From the NCBI GenBank assembly GCA_963576565.1, contig OY755047.1, positions 36,237,851 through 36,301,850 on the forward strand: a stretch of 64,000 bases of DNA, written 5' to 3'. The stretch comes from Aspidapion aeneum. Its lineage: Eukaryota > Arthropoda > Insecta > Coleoptera > Brentidae. The position numbers and the translations under genes are program-made. This document shows, one piece after another, positions 53,000 through 62,719 of this stretch (its first letter is position 1; the number at the start of each line of letters is the position of its first letter). The notes beneath the pieces are model-generated. The model ran no database searches and was not told where the DNA came from. It saw nothing but the letters and a program-made list of their open reading frames with translations.

Positions 53000-53165
53000 T
53001 TGTTGTTTAAATAACTATATCGAGTTATAAGACAAAGTTGGTGAAAAAACATGAAATAATGGATGTATGACGTCACACAGGTCCTGCTTCTTAAATTGAA
53101 GGCAACCACCCAGTGACTTAAAATTCCAATCGTTCTGGGGTACTTTCAAAAATACTCTGCCAATA
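53000..53165. other. Unassigned DNA
   Basis: Short spacer with no exon-like frame. Confidence 0.3.
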
Positions 53166-53744
53166 TATGGACCCCTAAGCTCACCCTAGGTACTACAGTT
53201 ATAGTGTATATGTGAAGCTAATATAATTAAAAACTGAAATATATTTTAGTCAACTCCGGAATAAATTACCTTTCGTTTCATACCACACAAGCCATGTTTT
53301 AAATTAATTTTCAAATTTTTGAAATCTACCCACCACCCTTTACAAAAAAAAACAAAAATTAAAATGTATTTTGTTTAACTCCAGACTCAATTACCTTTCG
53401 TTTGATATCACACACGCCATATTTTCACGTAAACTCTAATTTTTGAAATCTACCCCCACCCTTTAATTTGACTTGTGTTCGGTGGATTTTGCTCATTTTG
53501 AAATGGGACCATCTCGACCCAAGACCCAGCCTAAGTACCAAATTTCATTGAAATCGGGCAAGCGATTTTTGAGTTATGCGCGTTGGTCGTTACAGACAGA
53601 CAGACGGCGCGACAAAAAAGTTTCAAAATCATCTGAAACGCAAAGATATATAAAAATTTTTGAAATCGGAGCAACTTTTTTTTTCTCGAAAAAATTAGGA
53701 TCACCATAGCTCACACTACTATAGTATAGTAGTAGTGTGAGCTA
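53166..53744 (+). mobile_element. Hairpin-ended repeat family H, copy 1
   Basis: It starts ATACTCTGCCAAT-TATGG, has a degenerate 5' hairpin (AGCTCACCCTAGG...AGTGTATATGTGAAGCT), two tandem units with ATTACCTTTCGTTTGATATC and CACACACGCCATATTTTCA, then GTCGTTACAGACAGACAGAC, CAAAGATATATAAAAATTTT and a 3' hairpin (TAGCTCACACTACT with AGTAGTGTGAGCTA, 53707-53744). The copy is followed by AT after CTA. A translated phrase DKKVSKSSETQRYIK in several ORFs is part of this repeat, not a gene. Confidence 0.7.
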
Positions 53745-53779
53745 ATATTTCACAACTATCCCACAGGATACCAGAGGTC

Positions 53780-53957
53780 CAGTGGCGTATATAAGGGGGG
53801 GCCCGGGCCCCCCCCGAAGCTAAGATTTTTTTAGATATTTTCCACATATTTCATGAATACAAACATAAAATAGCATAAAATACGGCCTCATAAGGTCTCG
53901 GCCCCCCCCCCGAAACTCGACCCCCCCCCCCGAAATTTTTTTCTACATACGCCACTG
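53780..53957. mobile_element. hAT MITE family M2, copy 2 (178 bp)
   Basis: Ends CAGTGGCGTATATAAG and CATACGCCACTG, flanked by the exact 8-bp duplication CAGAGGTC (53772-53779, 53958-53965). The interior is the reverse complement of the copy at 16386-16573, with long C runs. Confidence 0.9.
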
Positions 53958-53965
53958 CAGAGGTC

Positions 53966-54810
53966 ACTCAACTATCAGTTGAATTTGGGTCACTGAGTCA
54001 TCATTTTTAAATATATATTGTCAGAGGTGTCTACAAAAGTATAAAACTTTATTATTACCACCCCGAGTATTAAATAAAAAAAGAAATTAAACTGTGAATG
54101 CAGTTTAAATATATGTGCATTGTTACAATTGTAATCTATCACATGGTGGTATTGTTTCAAGTGAATGGAATTTTTTTTGACTGGCGTTTAGAAAATAAAC
54201 TAATTTTTTTAAAACTTAAACTTGCTTTAAAACCGTATCCATTATTGTCTCAAATGTCTGCCATTTTTTAAAAGCACCGTCTCACTCATTGCTCCTGAAA
54301 ACCATATTTTTCTTGTTAATACAGTGCGACCGTAAAAATAAAACGTTAAAAATATTTATTTTAAAAAAATTTTGATTATAGTTCCACACACTTTAAACTC
54401 GGTAATCAAGTCCGTCCGAATAAATCGGAACATCCAGTTGAGTTTCGGGCGTCGTGTAGCTTAGATTAGAGTTTACTACAATTTTGACAGGCTCTGACAA
54501 ACATATTACCTAATTAGGGGATGTTATATTATATTACTTTCGAATTCAAAGTTCTATATTATTTAAAGAAGTCAATTATTATCTCCGGAATATCCAGTTA
54601 CTTTTGCCAATACTGTTTTCTTGTGACGATCACAGTAAACAGACCGCAGGTCGGTAGTACGGAAACTGCCTTGTAAATTTTTTATAACTGTTTTTAGTTT
54701 TGGTCAGCCCTCTAAGAGCTGGCCGGTCGAACTACACTTAGTGCGGGAGTTGAGCGTAATTTTTTGGAGCACTTTTAGTGCAGGGGATGAGCGTTATTTC
54801 TATGAGTCTT
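53966..54810. other. Unassigned intergenic DNA
   Basis: No exon. The phrase CAGCCCTCTAAGAGCTGGCC (54704-54723) recurs near 57528 as GCCCTCTAATAGCTGGCC, indicating an unrecognised repeat family. Confidence 0.35.
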
Positions 54811-54816
54811 TTAAAC

Positions 54817-54950
54817 CGGCTGTCCAGAGAGCATATTATCCGCGCGAATTTTTTTTCTCGGGTTTTGATTGGTTGGAATTTTTAAATCAACCAACCAGAG
54901 CCTGGGAAAGAATAAATCCGCGCCGCTTATACGCTCTATGGACAACCAGC
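54817..54950. mobile_element. Fold-back MITE, 134 bp
   Basis: CGGCTGTCCAGAGAGCATAT, TATCCGCGCGAATTT and TTGATTGGTTGG face CAACCAACCAGAGCC, AAATCCGCGCCGC and TTATACGCTCTATGGACAAC. Arms are about 60 bp with moderate divergence. Confidence 0.55.
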
Positions 54951-54970
54951 ATTTATGCGTGAGCTAATGC

Positions 54971-55113
54971 GGACGAACTCAAACCGATCAACTGCGCATG
55001 TGTCACTCGCTTCTTTTGGAAATTCGTTTCTCTTGAGCCGAGAGGAACAATATAGAGAATAAAGTAAAAAAGAGAGTAGCACATGCGTAGTTGAAAAAAC
55101 CGGTTTCAGTTCC
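54971..55113. mobile_element. Fold-back MITE, 143 bp
   Basis: GGACGAACTCAAACCG then TCAACTGCGCATGTG and TCGCTTCTTTT faces AAAAAAGAGAGTAG, CACATGCGTAGTTG and CGGTTTCAGTTCC. Arms are about 45 bp. Confidence 0.6.
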
Positions 55114-55147
55114 AAAATTTTTCCACCAGTAAACTGATTATCATTAA

Positions 55148-55870
55148 AAATACTCTGCCAATCTATGGGCACCTAAGCTCACACTAGGTACTATAGTTAT
55201 AGTGTGAGCTAATATAATCCAAAACTGAAATATATTTTATTCAACTCCAGACTCAATTACCTTTCGTTTGATACCACACAAGCCATGTTTTGACTTAAAC
55301 TCAAATTTTTTTAATCTACCCCCCACCCTTTTGAAAAAAACTAAAATGTATTTTGTTTAACTCCAGACTCAATTACCTTTCGTTTGATATCACACACGCC
55401 ATATTTTCACTTAAACTCTAATTTTTGACATCTACCCCCACCCTTTTTTTTTAAATAAACTAAAATTATTTTTTTTTACTCCAGACTTAATTACCTTTCG
55501 TTTGATATCACACACGCCATATTTTCACATAAACTCTAATTTTTGGAATCTACCCCCACCCTTTTATTTGGCTTGCGTTCGGTGGATTTTGTTCATTTTT
55601 AAATGGGACCATCACGGCCCAAGACCCAACTTAGGTGCCAAATTTAATTAAAATCGGACAAGCGGTTTTTGAGTTATGCGGGTTGGTCGTTACAGACAGA
55701 CATACAGACAGACATACAGACAGACAGACAGACAGCAAAACAAAAAAGTTTCAAAATCGTCTGAAACGCAAAGATATATAAAAATTTTTGAAATCGGAGC
55801 AACTTTTTTTTTCTCGAAAAAATTAGGATCACCATAGCTCACACTACTTATAGTAGTAGTGTGAGCTAAT
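55148..55870 (+). mobile_element. Hairpin-ended repeat family H, copy 2
   Basis: Best copy of the family. The 5' hairpin is AGCTCACACTA/TAGTGTGAGCT (55176-55186 and 55200-55210) preceded by ACTCTGCCAATCTATGGGC. Three tandem units of about 110 bp follow (AACTCCAGACTCAATTACC, TTTCGTTTGATATCACACAC, CATATTTTCACTTAAACTC). Next come a single-copy region, a (GACA)n microsatellite near 55695-55735 and the 3' hairpin with 14-bp arms (55835-55848 and 55855-55868). The copy ends ...GAGCTAA. Hairpin before CTAA, tandem core and microsatellite suggest a non-autonomous Helitron/Helentron. Confidence 0.7.
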
Positions 55871-56232
55871 AGGATTGAATAAAAAGTATTTTATCTTAGC
55901 ATAGTAAGTATATTATAAAAAGATATATATGAAACACATTATTCTGTAATTAAACTTACTAACTTAAAAGGGTAATTAAATAATATTAAAACATTAATAT
56001 CTTGATATTTAAAATAACCTAGAAAGCCGTGGCGTAGCCAGGGGGGGGGGGTGGTTGGGGGTCAAAACTCCCCCCGTTGGCCAATGAGAGCACTAATAGC
56101 AATAGAAAAATATAACTTTTCAATTGTAGAAAATAATATAAGTACTTATAGATATAGATACAATACAATACAATTTATCAAAAAAACTTGGGTTGAAGAC
56201 AATTTGAATTACCAAGTTTTACCCTATTATAC

Positions 56233-56647
56233 TAGAGATGGGCCAACCTGCGATTTTGGTGGAGCAGTGACAAGACGTGACTGCTCCAGTCGCGTCACGG
56301 TGACAAATAGCAGTGATTTTTTGGAGCAGTTTAACCAATACACACTTATAGCGAAATCGCTTTCTAGAAAATTGTTCCCTACTCTGCACTGTGCTGCCGC
56401 GTAAACGCGGCGCGACAGACGGAGCGGGCGGCCAAACAGTCACTGTAACTGCTTGGGGTACTCGCGATCGCGACTTTACGCTGCGACGGACGCCGGTGCG
56501 GGGGTGACGTAGGGGTTCGGTTGGGGCGTCAGTGCCAGACTGTGACAAAATGTCACTGCTATTTCGTTCGGACTGGAGCAGATCGTGACTGCGACAGACG
56601 AGTCACAGTGACAAAGTCACAGTTCGTGAAATCGCAACCCACCTCTA
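56233..56647 (-). mobile_element. hAT MITE family M1, copy 2 (415 bp)
   Basis: Ends TAGAGATGGGCCAACC and the complement of CCCACCTCTA, with the exact 8-bp duplication TATTATAC (56225-56232, 56648-56655). It is the reverse complement of 15424-15849, including its GC-rich core with CGCGATCGCGACTTTACGC. The ORFs on both strands reflect the high GC content. Confidence 0.9.
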
Positions 56648-56785
56648 TATTATACCTATTGGTGAAGGCGCAAGAAAGTTATAAGGAAAAGCTTTTCACA
56701 GAGAGGCCAATTTAACTATTTTTAATTTTTTGCCAAAATATTAGTTTAATAATACATAAAATCTGTCTTTTTGCTTTCATGAAAA

Positions 56786-57140
56786 GTTATGGAAAACTCG
56801 GGAAATTTTCGAAAATTTCTAAAAATAACAAAATGTTCTGAAAAACTCGGAAAATTTTCGGAAAACTCGGAAAATCTTCGGAAAAACTCTGGAAATATTC
56901 GGAAAAACCCGTGATAAACCCGGAAAATTTTTAAAAAGCTCAGGAAATGATCGGGAAAACTCGGAAAATTTTCGGAAAACTCTGGAAATATTCAGAAAAA
57001 ACTCGGGAAATAATCGGAAAAACTAGGAAAAAGTGTTTATCGGAAAATTTTTAAAAATTTAGGTAACTCGGGAGATGTTTGGGAAACCTAGTTAAAAACT
57101 GGGAAAAACTAGGAACATTTTTGGAAAAATTCGGAAAATG
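56786..57140. repeat. Degenerate ~20-bp minisatellite
   Basis: About fifteen units of the type GGAAAACTCGGAAAATTTTC follow one another with single-base changes and small indels. It lies inside the 56027-57192 element. Confidence 0.65.
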
Positions 57141-57324
57141 GTTGAGGTGGCATGGCAAAACCCCCCATTGCCAGTTTCTAGCTACGCCACTGTAAAAAGT
57201 AGTGCACATTTGATCCCAATGCAAAAAAAAATATAAAATTTGTTAAGGGTTTTAAATCACACTCCTTTTGTAAGTAACAAAGAAATTGTTGACATTACAT
57301 CACACCTTCTGCTTGAATAAACAG

Positions 57325-57477
57325 TTATACTTAAACAAAAGTCTTATAAAACTAAAAAAGTCCAAAAAAAAGTCTATAAAATCACTGAAAAAACACAAAT
57401 TAACAAAAAAAGCTTCGAAGAGAACTTCCACACAAGAACAAAGAGTACGAAAAATGAAAATGGCACTAGGTCGCTAG
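57325..57477 (+). CDS. Possible Lys-rich terminal exon
   Basis: After an acceptor-like ACACCTTCTGCTTGAATAAACAG (ending 57324) the frame stays open for 50 codons to a TAG. It encodes a very basic peptide (SKKKSIKSLKKHKLTKKAS, then RTSTQEQRVRKMKMALGR), as at the C-termini of some nucleolar proteins. The A-rich composition alone could create such a frame, and no upstream exon or polyadenylation signal was identified. Confidence 0.2.
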   Translation, partial: LYLNKSLIKLKKSKKKSIKSLKKHKLTKKASKRTSTQEQRVRKMKMALGR

Positions 57478-57785
57478 GCGGCTGACACCCTTTCAAAAAT
57501 GTCAAAGTACAGAAATCTGTAATTTTGCACGCCCTCTAATAGCTGGCCCATTTTTCAATAGTTTTTGGCGGGAAAGTCCGAGTGTCTGGACTACTGCTTT
57601 GCGGTCCGTGTACTGTGGTGACAATTCAATGCATGCTAACACATTTAATTCAATGTAACGCGAACAACGCGGAATGTTCCATGCCAAACAAACCGTGACA
57701 TGACTGACAATCAAAATACATTTCGAAAAAAGTACCCTTGTAATTTTTTTAAGGTTATGCTCACCGCATGAGAGGTACCCTTGCT

Positions 57786-58935
57786 ATTAGCTCACACATA
57801 TAATATACTCTAGTAGTGTGAGCTATGCTGCCGTCCTAAGTAAGACCACCTATCTGCAAAAAAATCAAAAATGAGTTAGACCGAAAATGGCTTTAAATAG
57901 GTAATAATTTGTAACTTTTTTTTTGTTTTATTGCTTAAATATTGCTATCAGAAACCCATAAACATTTACCAACAAAAAAATATATTACTATGTAACTCTT
58001 GGCAAGCATTTAAACTTTAAACTCGCTTTTCTCAAAATAAGTGAAAACGTAGATAGGTGAGTCGTACTAAGGACGGCAGTATGGTGATCCTAATTTTTTC
58101 AAGAAAAAAAAAAGTTGCTCCGATTTCAAATTTTTTTATATATCTTTGCGTTTCAGATGATTTTGAAACTTTTTTGTCGCGCTGTCTGTCTGTCTGTCTG
58201 TAACGACTAACGCGCATAACTTGAAAACCGCTTGCCCGATTTTAATAAAATTGGGCAACTAGGCTGGGTCTTGCGTAGAGATGGTCCCATTTAAAAATGA
58301 ACAAAATCCACCGAGCACAAGCCAAATAAAAGGGTAGATTTCAAAAATTTTAGTTTTTGTGAAAATATGGCGTGTGTGATATCAAACGAAAGCTAATTAA
58401 GTCTGGAGTTAAAAAAAATGAATTTTAGTTTATTTTTAAAAAAAGGGTGGGGGTAGATGTCAAAAATTAGAGTTTAAGTGAAAATATGGCGTGTGTGATA
58501 TCAAAGAAAAGGTAATTGAGTCTGGAGTTAAACAAAATACATTTTAGTTTTTTTCAAAAGGGTGGGGGGTAGATTAAAAAAATTTGAGTTTAAGTCAAAA
58601 CATGGCTTGTGTGGTATCAAACGAAAGGTAATTGAGTCTGGAGTTGAATAAAATATATTTCAGTTTTTGATTATATTAGCTCACACTATAACTATAGTAC
58701 CTAGTGTGAGCTTAGGTGCCCATAGATTGGCAGAGTATTTTTTTAAGAATTCAAAAATTTGAGTTTAAGTCAAAACATGGCTTGTGTGGTATCAAACGAA
58801 AGGTAATTTAGTCTGGAGTTGAATAAAATATATTTCAGTTTTTAGTTATATTCGCTCACACGTACACTATGACTACAGGGCCTAGTGTGAGCTTAGGGGC
58901 CCATACATTGGCAGAGTATTTTCTTAAGGTTATGC
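57786..58935 (-). mobile_element. Hairpin-ended repeat family H, copy 3
   Basis: Read on the minus strand it has the 5' motif ACTCTGCCAAT with a hairpin twice (58925-58855 and 58745-58680), three tandem units, the GACAGACAGACAGACAG tract (58183-58200), and then the 3' hairpin at 57786-57826. A MITE (57827-58079) sits between the body and the 3' hairpin. The doubled 5' end suggests an internal duplication. Confidence 0.65.
57827..58079. mobile_element. MITE with CTGCCGTCC ends, nested in family H
   Basis: CTGCCGTCCTAAGTAAGACC then ACCTATCT is mirrored by AGATAGGTGAGTCGTACTAA and GGACGGCAG. It is bounded by TAT on both sides (57824-57826, 58080-58082). The uninterrupted family H copies read GAGCTATGGTGATCC at this spot, so the target and the duplication (TA or TAT) are proven by paralogy. 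Confidence 0.8.
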
Positions 58936-59905
58936 TCACCGTATGAAGTATGGCTTTTTATTCCGGGAGTAAAAAGTGTCACCTTTATCCCTAAAATTAG
59001 GGATAAAAAGGGAAGTTGCATAATGAAAATTTAAAACGTAATAACTTTGAAAATGTTAGAACTTTGTAATAACTTCCTTTTTAAGTTCTTATGTCGTTTT
59101 GGATTTTAGATGTGTCCAATAATTTGGTGTACCTTTGGGGTATCCTTGAGTAATATTGGTTTTTGGAACTTGGGTATAGATACGATATAAAAGCCTTTAA
59201 AAAGCTCTAATATCAGATAAAAAGTTTTTGTTAATGGTGTTTCTCTCCATAACTTCCGATGCCTTATTAGGCCAGGATTTATGCATTTGATGTTAAGAAA
59301 ACAGAAAAAAGATAGCAGTAATATTTTAAAACACTGGAAACAGTAATAATAAAAAGCTTTAAAGTTAAAATAATTTCTAAAAGTAAAAACCAAAATAGTC
59401 ATGAAAACAGTTTTATACAAAAGTTAAAATCATTGACAAATTATAGAAGTTATAGAAGTGGTGTGAAGCGAACAGAAACCAACTAAAAAATGCTTTCTCT
59501 AACGATTTGCTTGTCTCAGCCAAAGCCACCCTGCTCTCTAGGCATTCTTAGCTTCTCTAGCATTCTCTCGCTTTGGCGAGAAAGAGATGGACTCTGCTTT
59601 AAACGTTCCAAAGAAAACTGGAAAATCGTTAGAAATTAAAATTATACAGTGTGTTTTTTAAAAATTGAAAATAGTTTATGAAATTTGTTTCCAGTTACAG
59701 AATATAAATTATTGTGATGTTAGTGGCTCAAAGGACATATTAGCCGAATATAACTTTTATTAAAATACAGCGATCCTGAAAACATGTCCAAAAACAAGTC
59801 GCTGGTGTTGCCATAAATTTTACCTATTCTTAACCTAGTCTTGCAAGTAATTAATGTTTGTTGATGTCAAAAACAATATTTAATTAAAAATATTTAAAAA
59901 CTTAT
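58936..59905. other. Unassigned DNA with small inverted repeats
   Basis: An 11-bp perfect inverted repeat TTTATCCCTAA-AA-TTAGGGATAAA lies at 58984-59007. CTTTCTCTAACGATTTGC (59492) and GGAAAATCGTTAGAAAT (59620) may bound a 150-bp MITE. No exon-like frame. Confidence 0.35.
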
Positions 59906-59924
59906 AAATGGCAAAAATACCATT

Positions 59925-60130
59925 TATATTCAAATCCAGTTTTGTTAAAAATCCGGCAAGGGGTTTTTGAACTATGCGCATTAGTCATTACAGACACACA
60001 GACGGCGCGACAAAAAAGTTTTAAAATCATCTGAAATGCAAAGATATATAAAAAAATTGAAATCGCAGAAAACTTTTTTTCATATTTTTGACATATCACA
60101 CTACTATGGTTCTACTATACGTGTGAGCTA
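59925..60130 (+). mobile_element. Family H, 3' fragment
   Basis: Carries the 3' third of family H: GTTTTTGAACTATGCGCATT, TTACAGACACACAGACGGCG, CAAAAAAGTTTTAAAATCAT and a degenerate 3' hairpin ATCACACTACTATGG...TATACGTGTGAGCTAA. Upstream parts are missing. Confidence 0.6.
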
Positions 60131-60132
60131 AA

Positions 60133-60847
60133 ATTGACTATTTTTCCAATTCTATGCTGTATATTATAATAACAACAATTCAACTATTAATTTAATACTG
60201 TGCACATCGTTGCATTTAATGTATTGTTTGTTGCTATGAAGGAATAAAAGTTTTTCGTCGACAGTATGAGTTGAGTAAGGTTCGGAATTATGTAATATTT
60301 ATATTTGATTTAAACTTGTTGATTTACCTATTGAGATTTTTGGAAAGATTTTAATCCACAATACATACAGATAAAATCAACTAAATGGGGATGTCGGATA
60401 AGGTTTCTAAAAAAAAGTAGAAGAAAACGTCATTCGTCTGGCTGTATTCACTGCTACTGCCAAATTTTATTTTATTTGTTTAAAAGATGGAGAAAACATT
60501 TTAATTTTAAAAAAATGTTCAATATTTGACAGCCCTTGTATTATTTTTAATTTCGATAGAGCTTATTGGGCTTGGAATAGCACCAATGTTTACCAAAGTT
60601 GTATTTCTTACCGTTTCCGAAATACCCATAAAGCCTCATGTTATTACTTTTATCTGGGACACATTTCGAAACGACAAGACCTACAAGCTATAAAATTTTA
60701 TTATTTTTTTTAATTTTAAAAATATCAAATATTTTTTTAAAAAATTAAAATTTTTAATACAAAATCTTCGTAAACTTAAATTTCGTCACATAATATGTAG
60801 GGTCGGTACTTACGCGTATTTGATATTTTTTTGTCATTATTGATATT
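60133..60847. other. AT-rich unassigned DNA
   Basis: No exon or bounded repeat recognised. Confidence 0.35.
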
Positions 60848-61913
60848 TACCGGGTGGGCCAAAAAAACCGGACAATTTTTTTTTCATTATAACTTTTGAA
60901 CTACCATCGATTTTAATGAAACAAACTGCACTCGGCAGAGCATTAATCAAAGTTTTGATTTACTATATCTTTTTGTCCGCCATCTCAAAATCCTAGATGG
61001 TGGACGAAATTTAATTGTACCCTTCAAAGATGCTCGTGTATCCTTGTGTTGCGAACATATTTTAATTATTTATTTTAAATCAACAAGGTACGAATCAGCA
61101 AAATCGGTTTAGTGGTTCTAAAAACATTTTTTTTTGTTTCAACCATTGTTTTGAATATTATACGATTGCCTTGACAATCATTTCTGCATTTATTTCGTTG
61201 TAAATTCATTACTACTGAACCAATTTTGATGAAATAAAAAGATTTTGGTAAGAATTCATTGCTTTTTAAAGATCATGATCAAAATTTATCGCTAACTTAA
61301 AATTTACAATGGCGGATGGATTGTTTATTCTTATTTTCTGAAAATGTTTTAGTTTTTATTTTAATTTATAGAAAAGCACTACTTTTCCTCCGCGCAACGA
61401 GGTTCAAATTCGTATAGGTGTGGTGGTTCTCAAAAAATCAATTTTTGGTTCACCCAATCCTGCCTGAATTAATTTCCTTATAAACTCATTATTACTGAAC
61501 CGATCTTAGTGAAATAAAAAAAAATCATACTGAGAAATGATTGTTCTTTAAAGATTATAATCGGAATTTGCCGCCATCTTACTTGATCCTTTAAAGAGGC
61601 ACGTTTATTCTTATTTTTCGAAAATGTTTTACTTTTTTTTAACTTATAGAAAAGCACTACTTTTCTCTCACTTAACAAGGCACAGAGTAATAAAATCGGT
61701 GAAGTTGTTCTTATAAAGAAACGAATGCAGACAGGATTGACAATGCAATCGTATAATTTGTAAAACAATGGTTAAAACAATCAGATTTATAAAAAAATAT
61801 ATTTAGTTAAAATTCTGATTAATTCTTTGCCAAGTGCAGTTTGTCCCATTAAAATCAATTATATAGTTAAAAAAATATAATGAAAAAAAATTGTACGTAC
61901 GACCCACTCGGTA
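60848..61913. mobile_element. Inverted-end element with TACCGGGTGGGCC ends, 1.07 kb
   Basis: TACCGGGTGGGCC followed by GGACAATTTTTTTTTCATTA and TAACTTTTGAACTA faces TATAGTTAAAAAAATATAA, TGAAAAAAAATTGTACG and GACCCACTCGGTA. Each end is bounded by TA. Internally, phrases such as CTACTGAACCGATTTT, GATGAAATAAAAA, ATCTTAAAATT-GGCGG and GAAAAGCACTACTTTTC occur two or three times as ~270-bp repeats. A partial inverted copy is at 40620-41280. No transposase. Confidence 0.7.
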
Positions 61914-61944
61914 TAATGAAATAAATTTTGATCGGTGTGTAAAA

Positions 61945-62484
61945 TACAGGATGGGACCAATTCGACGGTTTCTGGGATTTTTGGGTATTCCTAGCGTTGA
62001 TATGTAAAAACGAATAGACCGTTTCGGGCTCGATATTTAAGGCGTCTTCAAATATCAAAACCGCTTCCTAATAGGCCTCGTAGTTTTTCAAAGAGCGAGG
62101 GAATTTTTAAGTCTACATTTAGAGAAACGGCGTATAACTTTTTTTATGAAAATTTTATTTAGGTGTTAATTTTTTTTATAGATTCTTTTATAAAGAATTT
62201 AACTATCAAACTAAATTTTATTTGTCACTTTTAGTTTTTGAGATATTACATAAGGTTGATAATTTTCTTATGGAATGACCCTATTTTTATTTAATTTTAA
62301 ATATTTTATGTTTTATTAAAAAAATAAATAAATAAAGGGGTCCTTCCATTAAGAAGTTACAATTTTAAGAAATATGTATCTCAAAAACTAGAAGTGATGG
62401 ATAAAATTATATCTACTCGTTTTTATCTATCTCGCCTAGAAATACCAAAAACCCCAAAAAAGATCGAATTTTTCCAACCTTGTA
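61945..62484. mobile_element. Fold-back element, diverged relative of 8178-9458
   Basis: TACAGGATGGGACCAATTCG then GGGATTTTTGGGTATTCCTA and TAAAAACGAATAG faces CTCGTTTTTATCTATCTCGC, CTAGAAATACCAAAAACCCC and AACCTTGTA. TA borders both ends. The inner GTCACTTTTAGTTTTTGAGA and CTTATGGAATGACCC phrases are those of the 8178 element. Confidence 0.65.
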
Positions 62485-62515
62485 TATTACACTAACTAAA
62501 ACAAAATCGTCCAAG

Positions 62516-62716
62516 ATCATAAATGAAAATGGTATTACAGTCCAATGGCAAAAACGGAATTCTTACAAACCGGAAATTATACAAAAATGTCATTCATCAT
62601 TACAAGACTGGTTTCGTCTTTCTTCCTGTGATACAAATCGGTCTCTTGTTAGTTTGGCGGCAAATTTAAATCGGGAACAAATAACATTGTTGTTTTGGAC
62701 CCAAAAATACATTTAA
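62516..62716 (+). CDS. Possible homeodomain-like terminal exon
   Basis: After an acceptor-like ACTAACTAAAACAAAATCG-TCCAAG the frame is open for 66 codons to a TAA (62714-62716), with AATAAA following at about 62721. The last 54 residues resemble a divergent homeodomain: basic N-terminal arm KRNSYKPE, helix 1 ending LQDWFRLS, helix 2 with RSLVSLAANLN, helix 3 with REQITLLFWTQ. The helix 3 WF-x-N core reads FWTQ with one extra residue, so DNA contact would be atypical. No in-frame ATG exists, so it would be a 3' exon. It starts 30 bases after a fold-back element. It could also be a chance frame. Confidence 0.3.
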   Translation: MINENGITVQWQKRNSYKPEIIQKCHSSLQDWFRLSSCDTNRSLVSLAANLNREQITLLFWTQKYI

Positions 62717-62719
62717 AGA

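Larger units (their letters stand above)
56027..57192. mobile_element. hAT-like element with CGTGGCGTAGC ends
   Basis: The left end CCGTGGCGTAGCCAGGGG and right end TTCTAGCTACGCCACTG are inverted. Flanks CTAGAAAG and TAAAAAGT are similar but not an exact duplication. It contains the complete M1 MITE (56233-56647) and a minisatellite (56786-57140). No transposase ORF. Confidence 0.5.

Noticed and set aside
53473..53709. ORF with DRRRDKKVSKSSETQRYIK-like peptide, also at 58032-58217
   Set aside because: The peptide is a translation of repeat family H, which occurs in both orientations and is noncoding.
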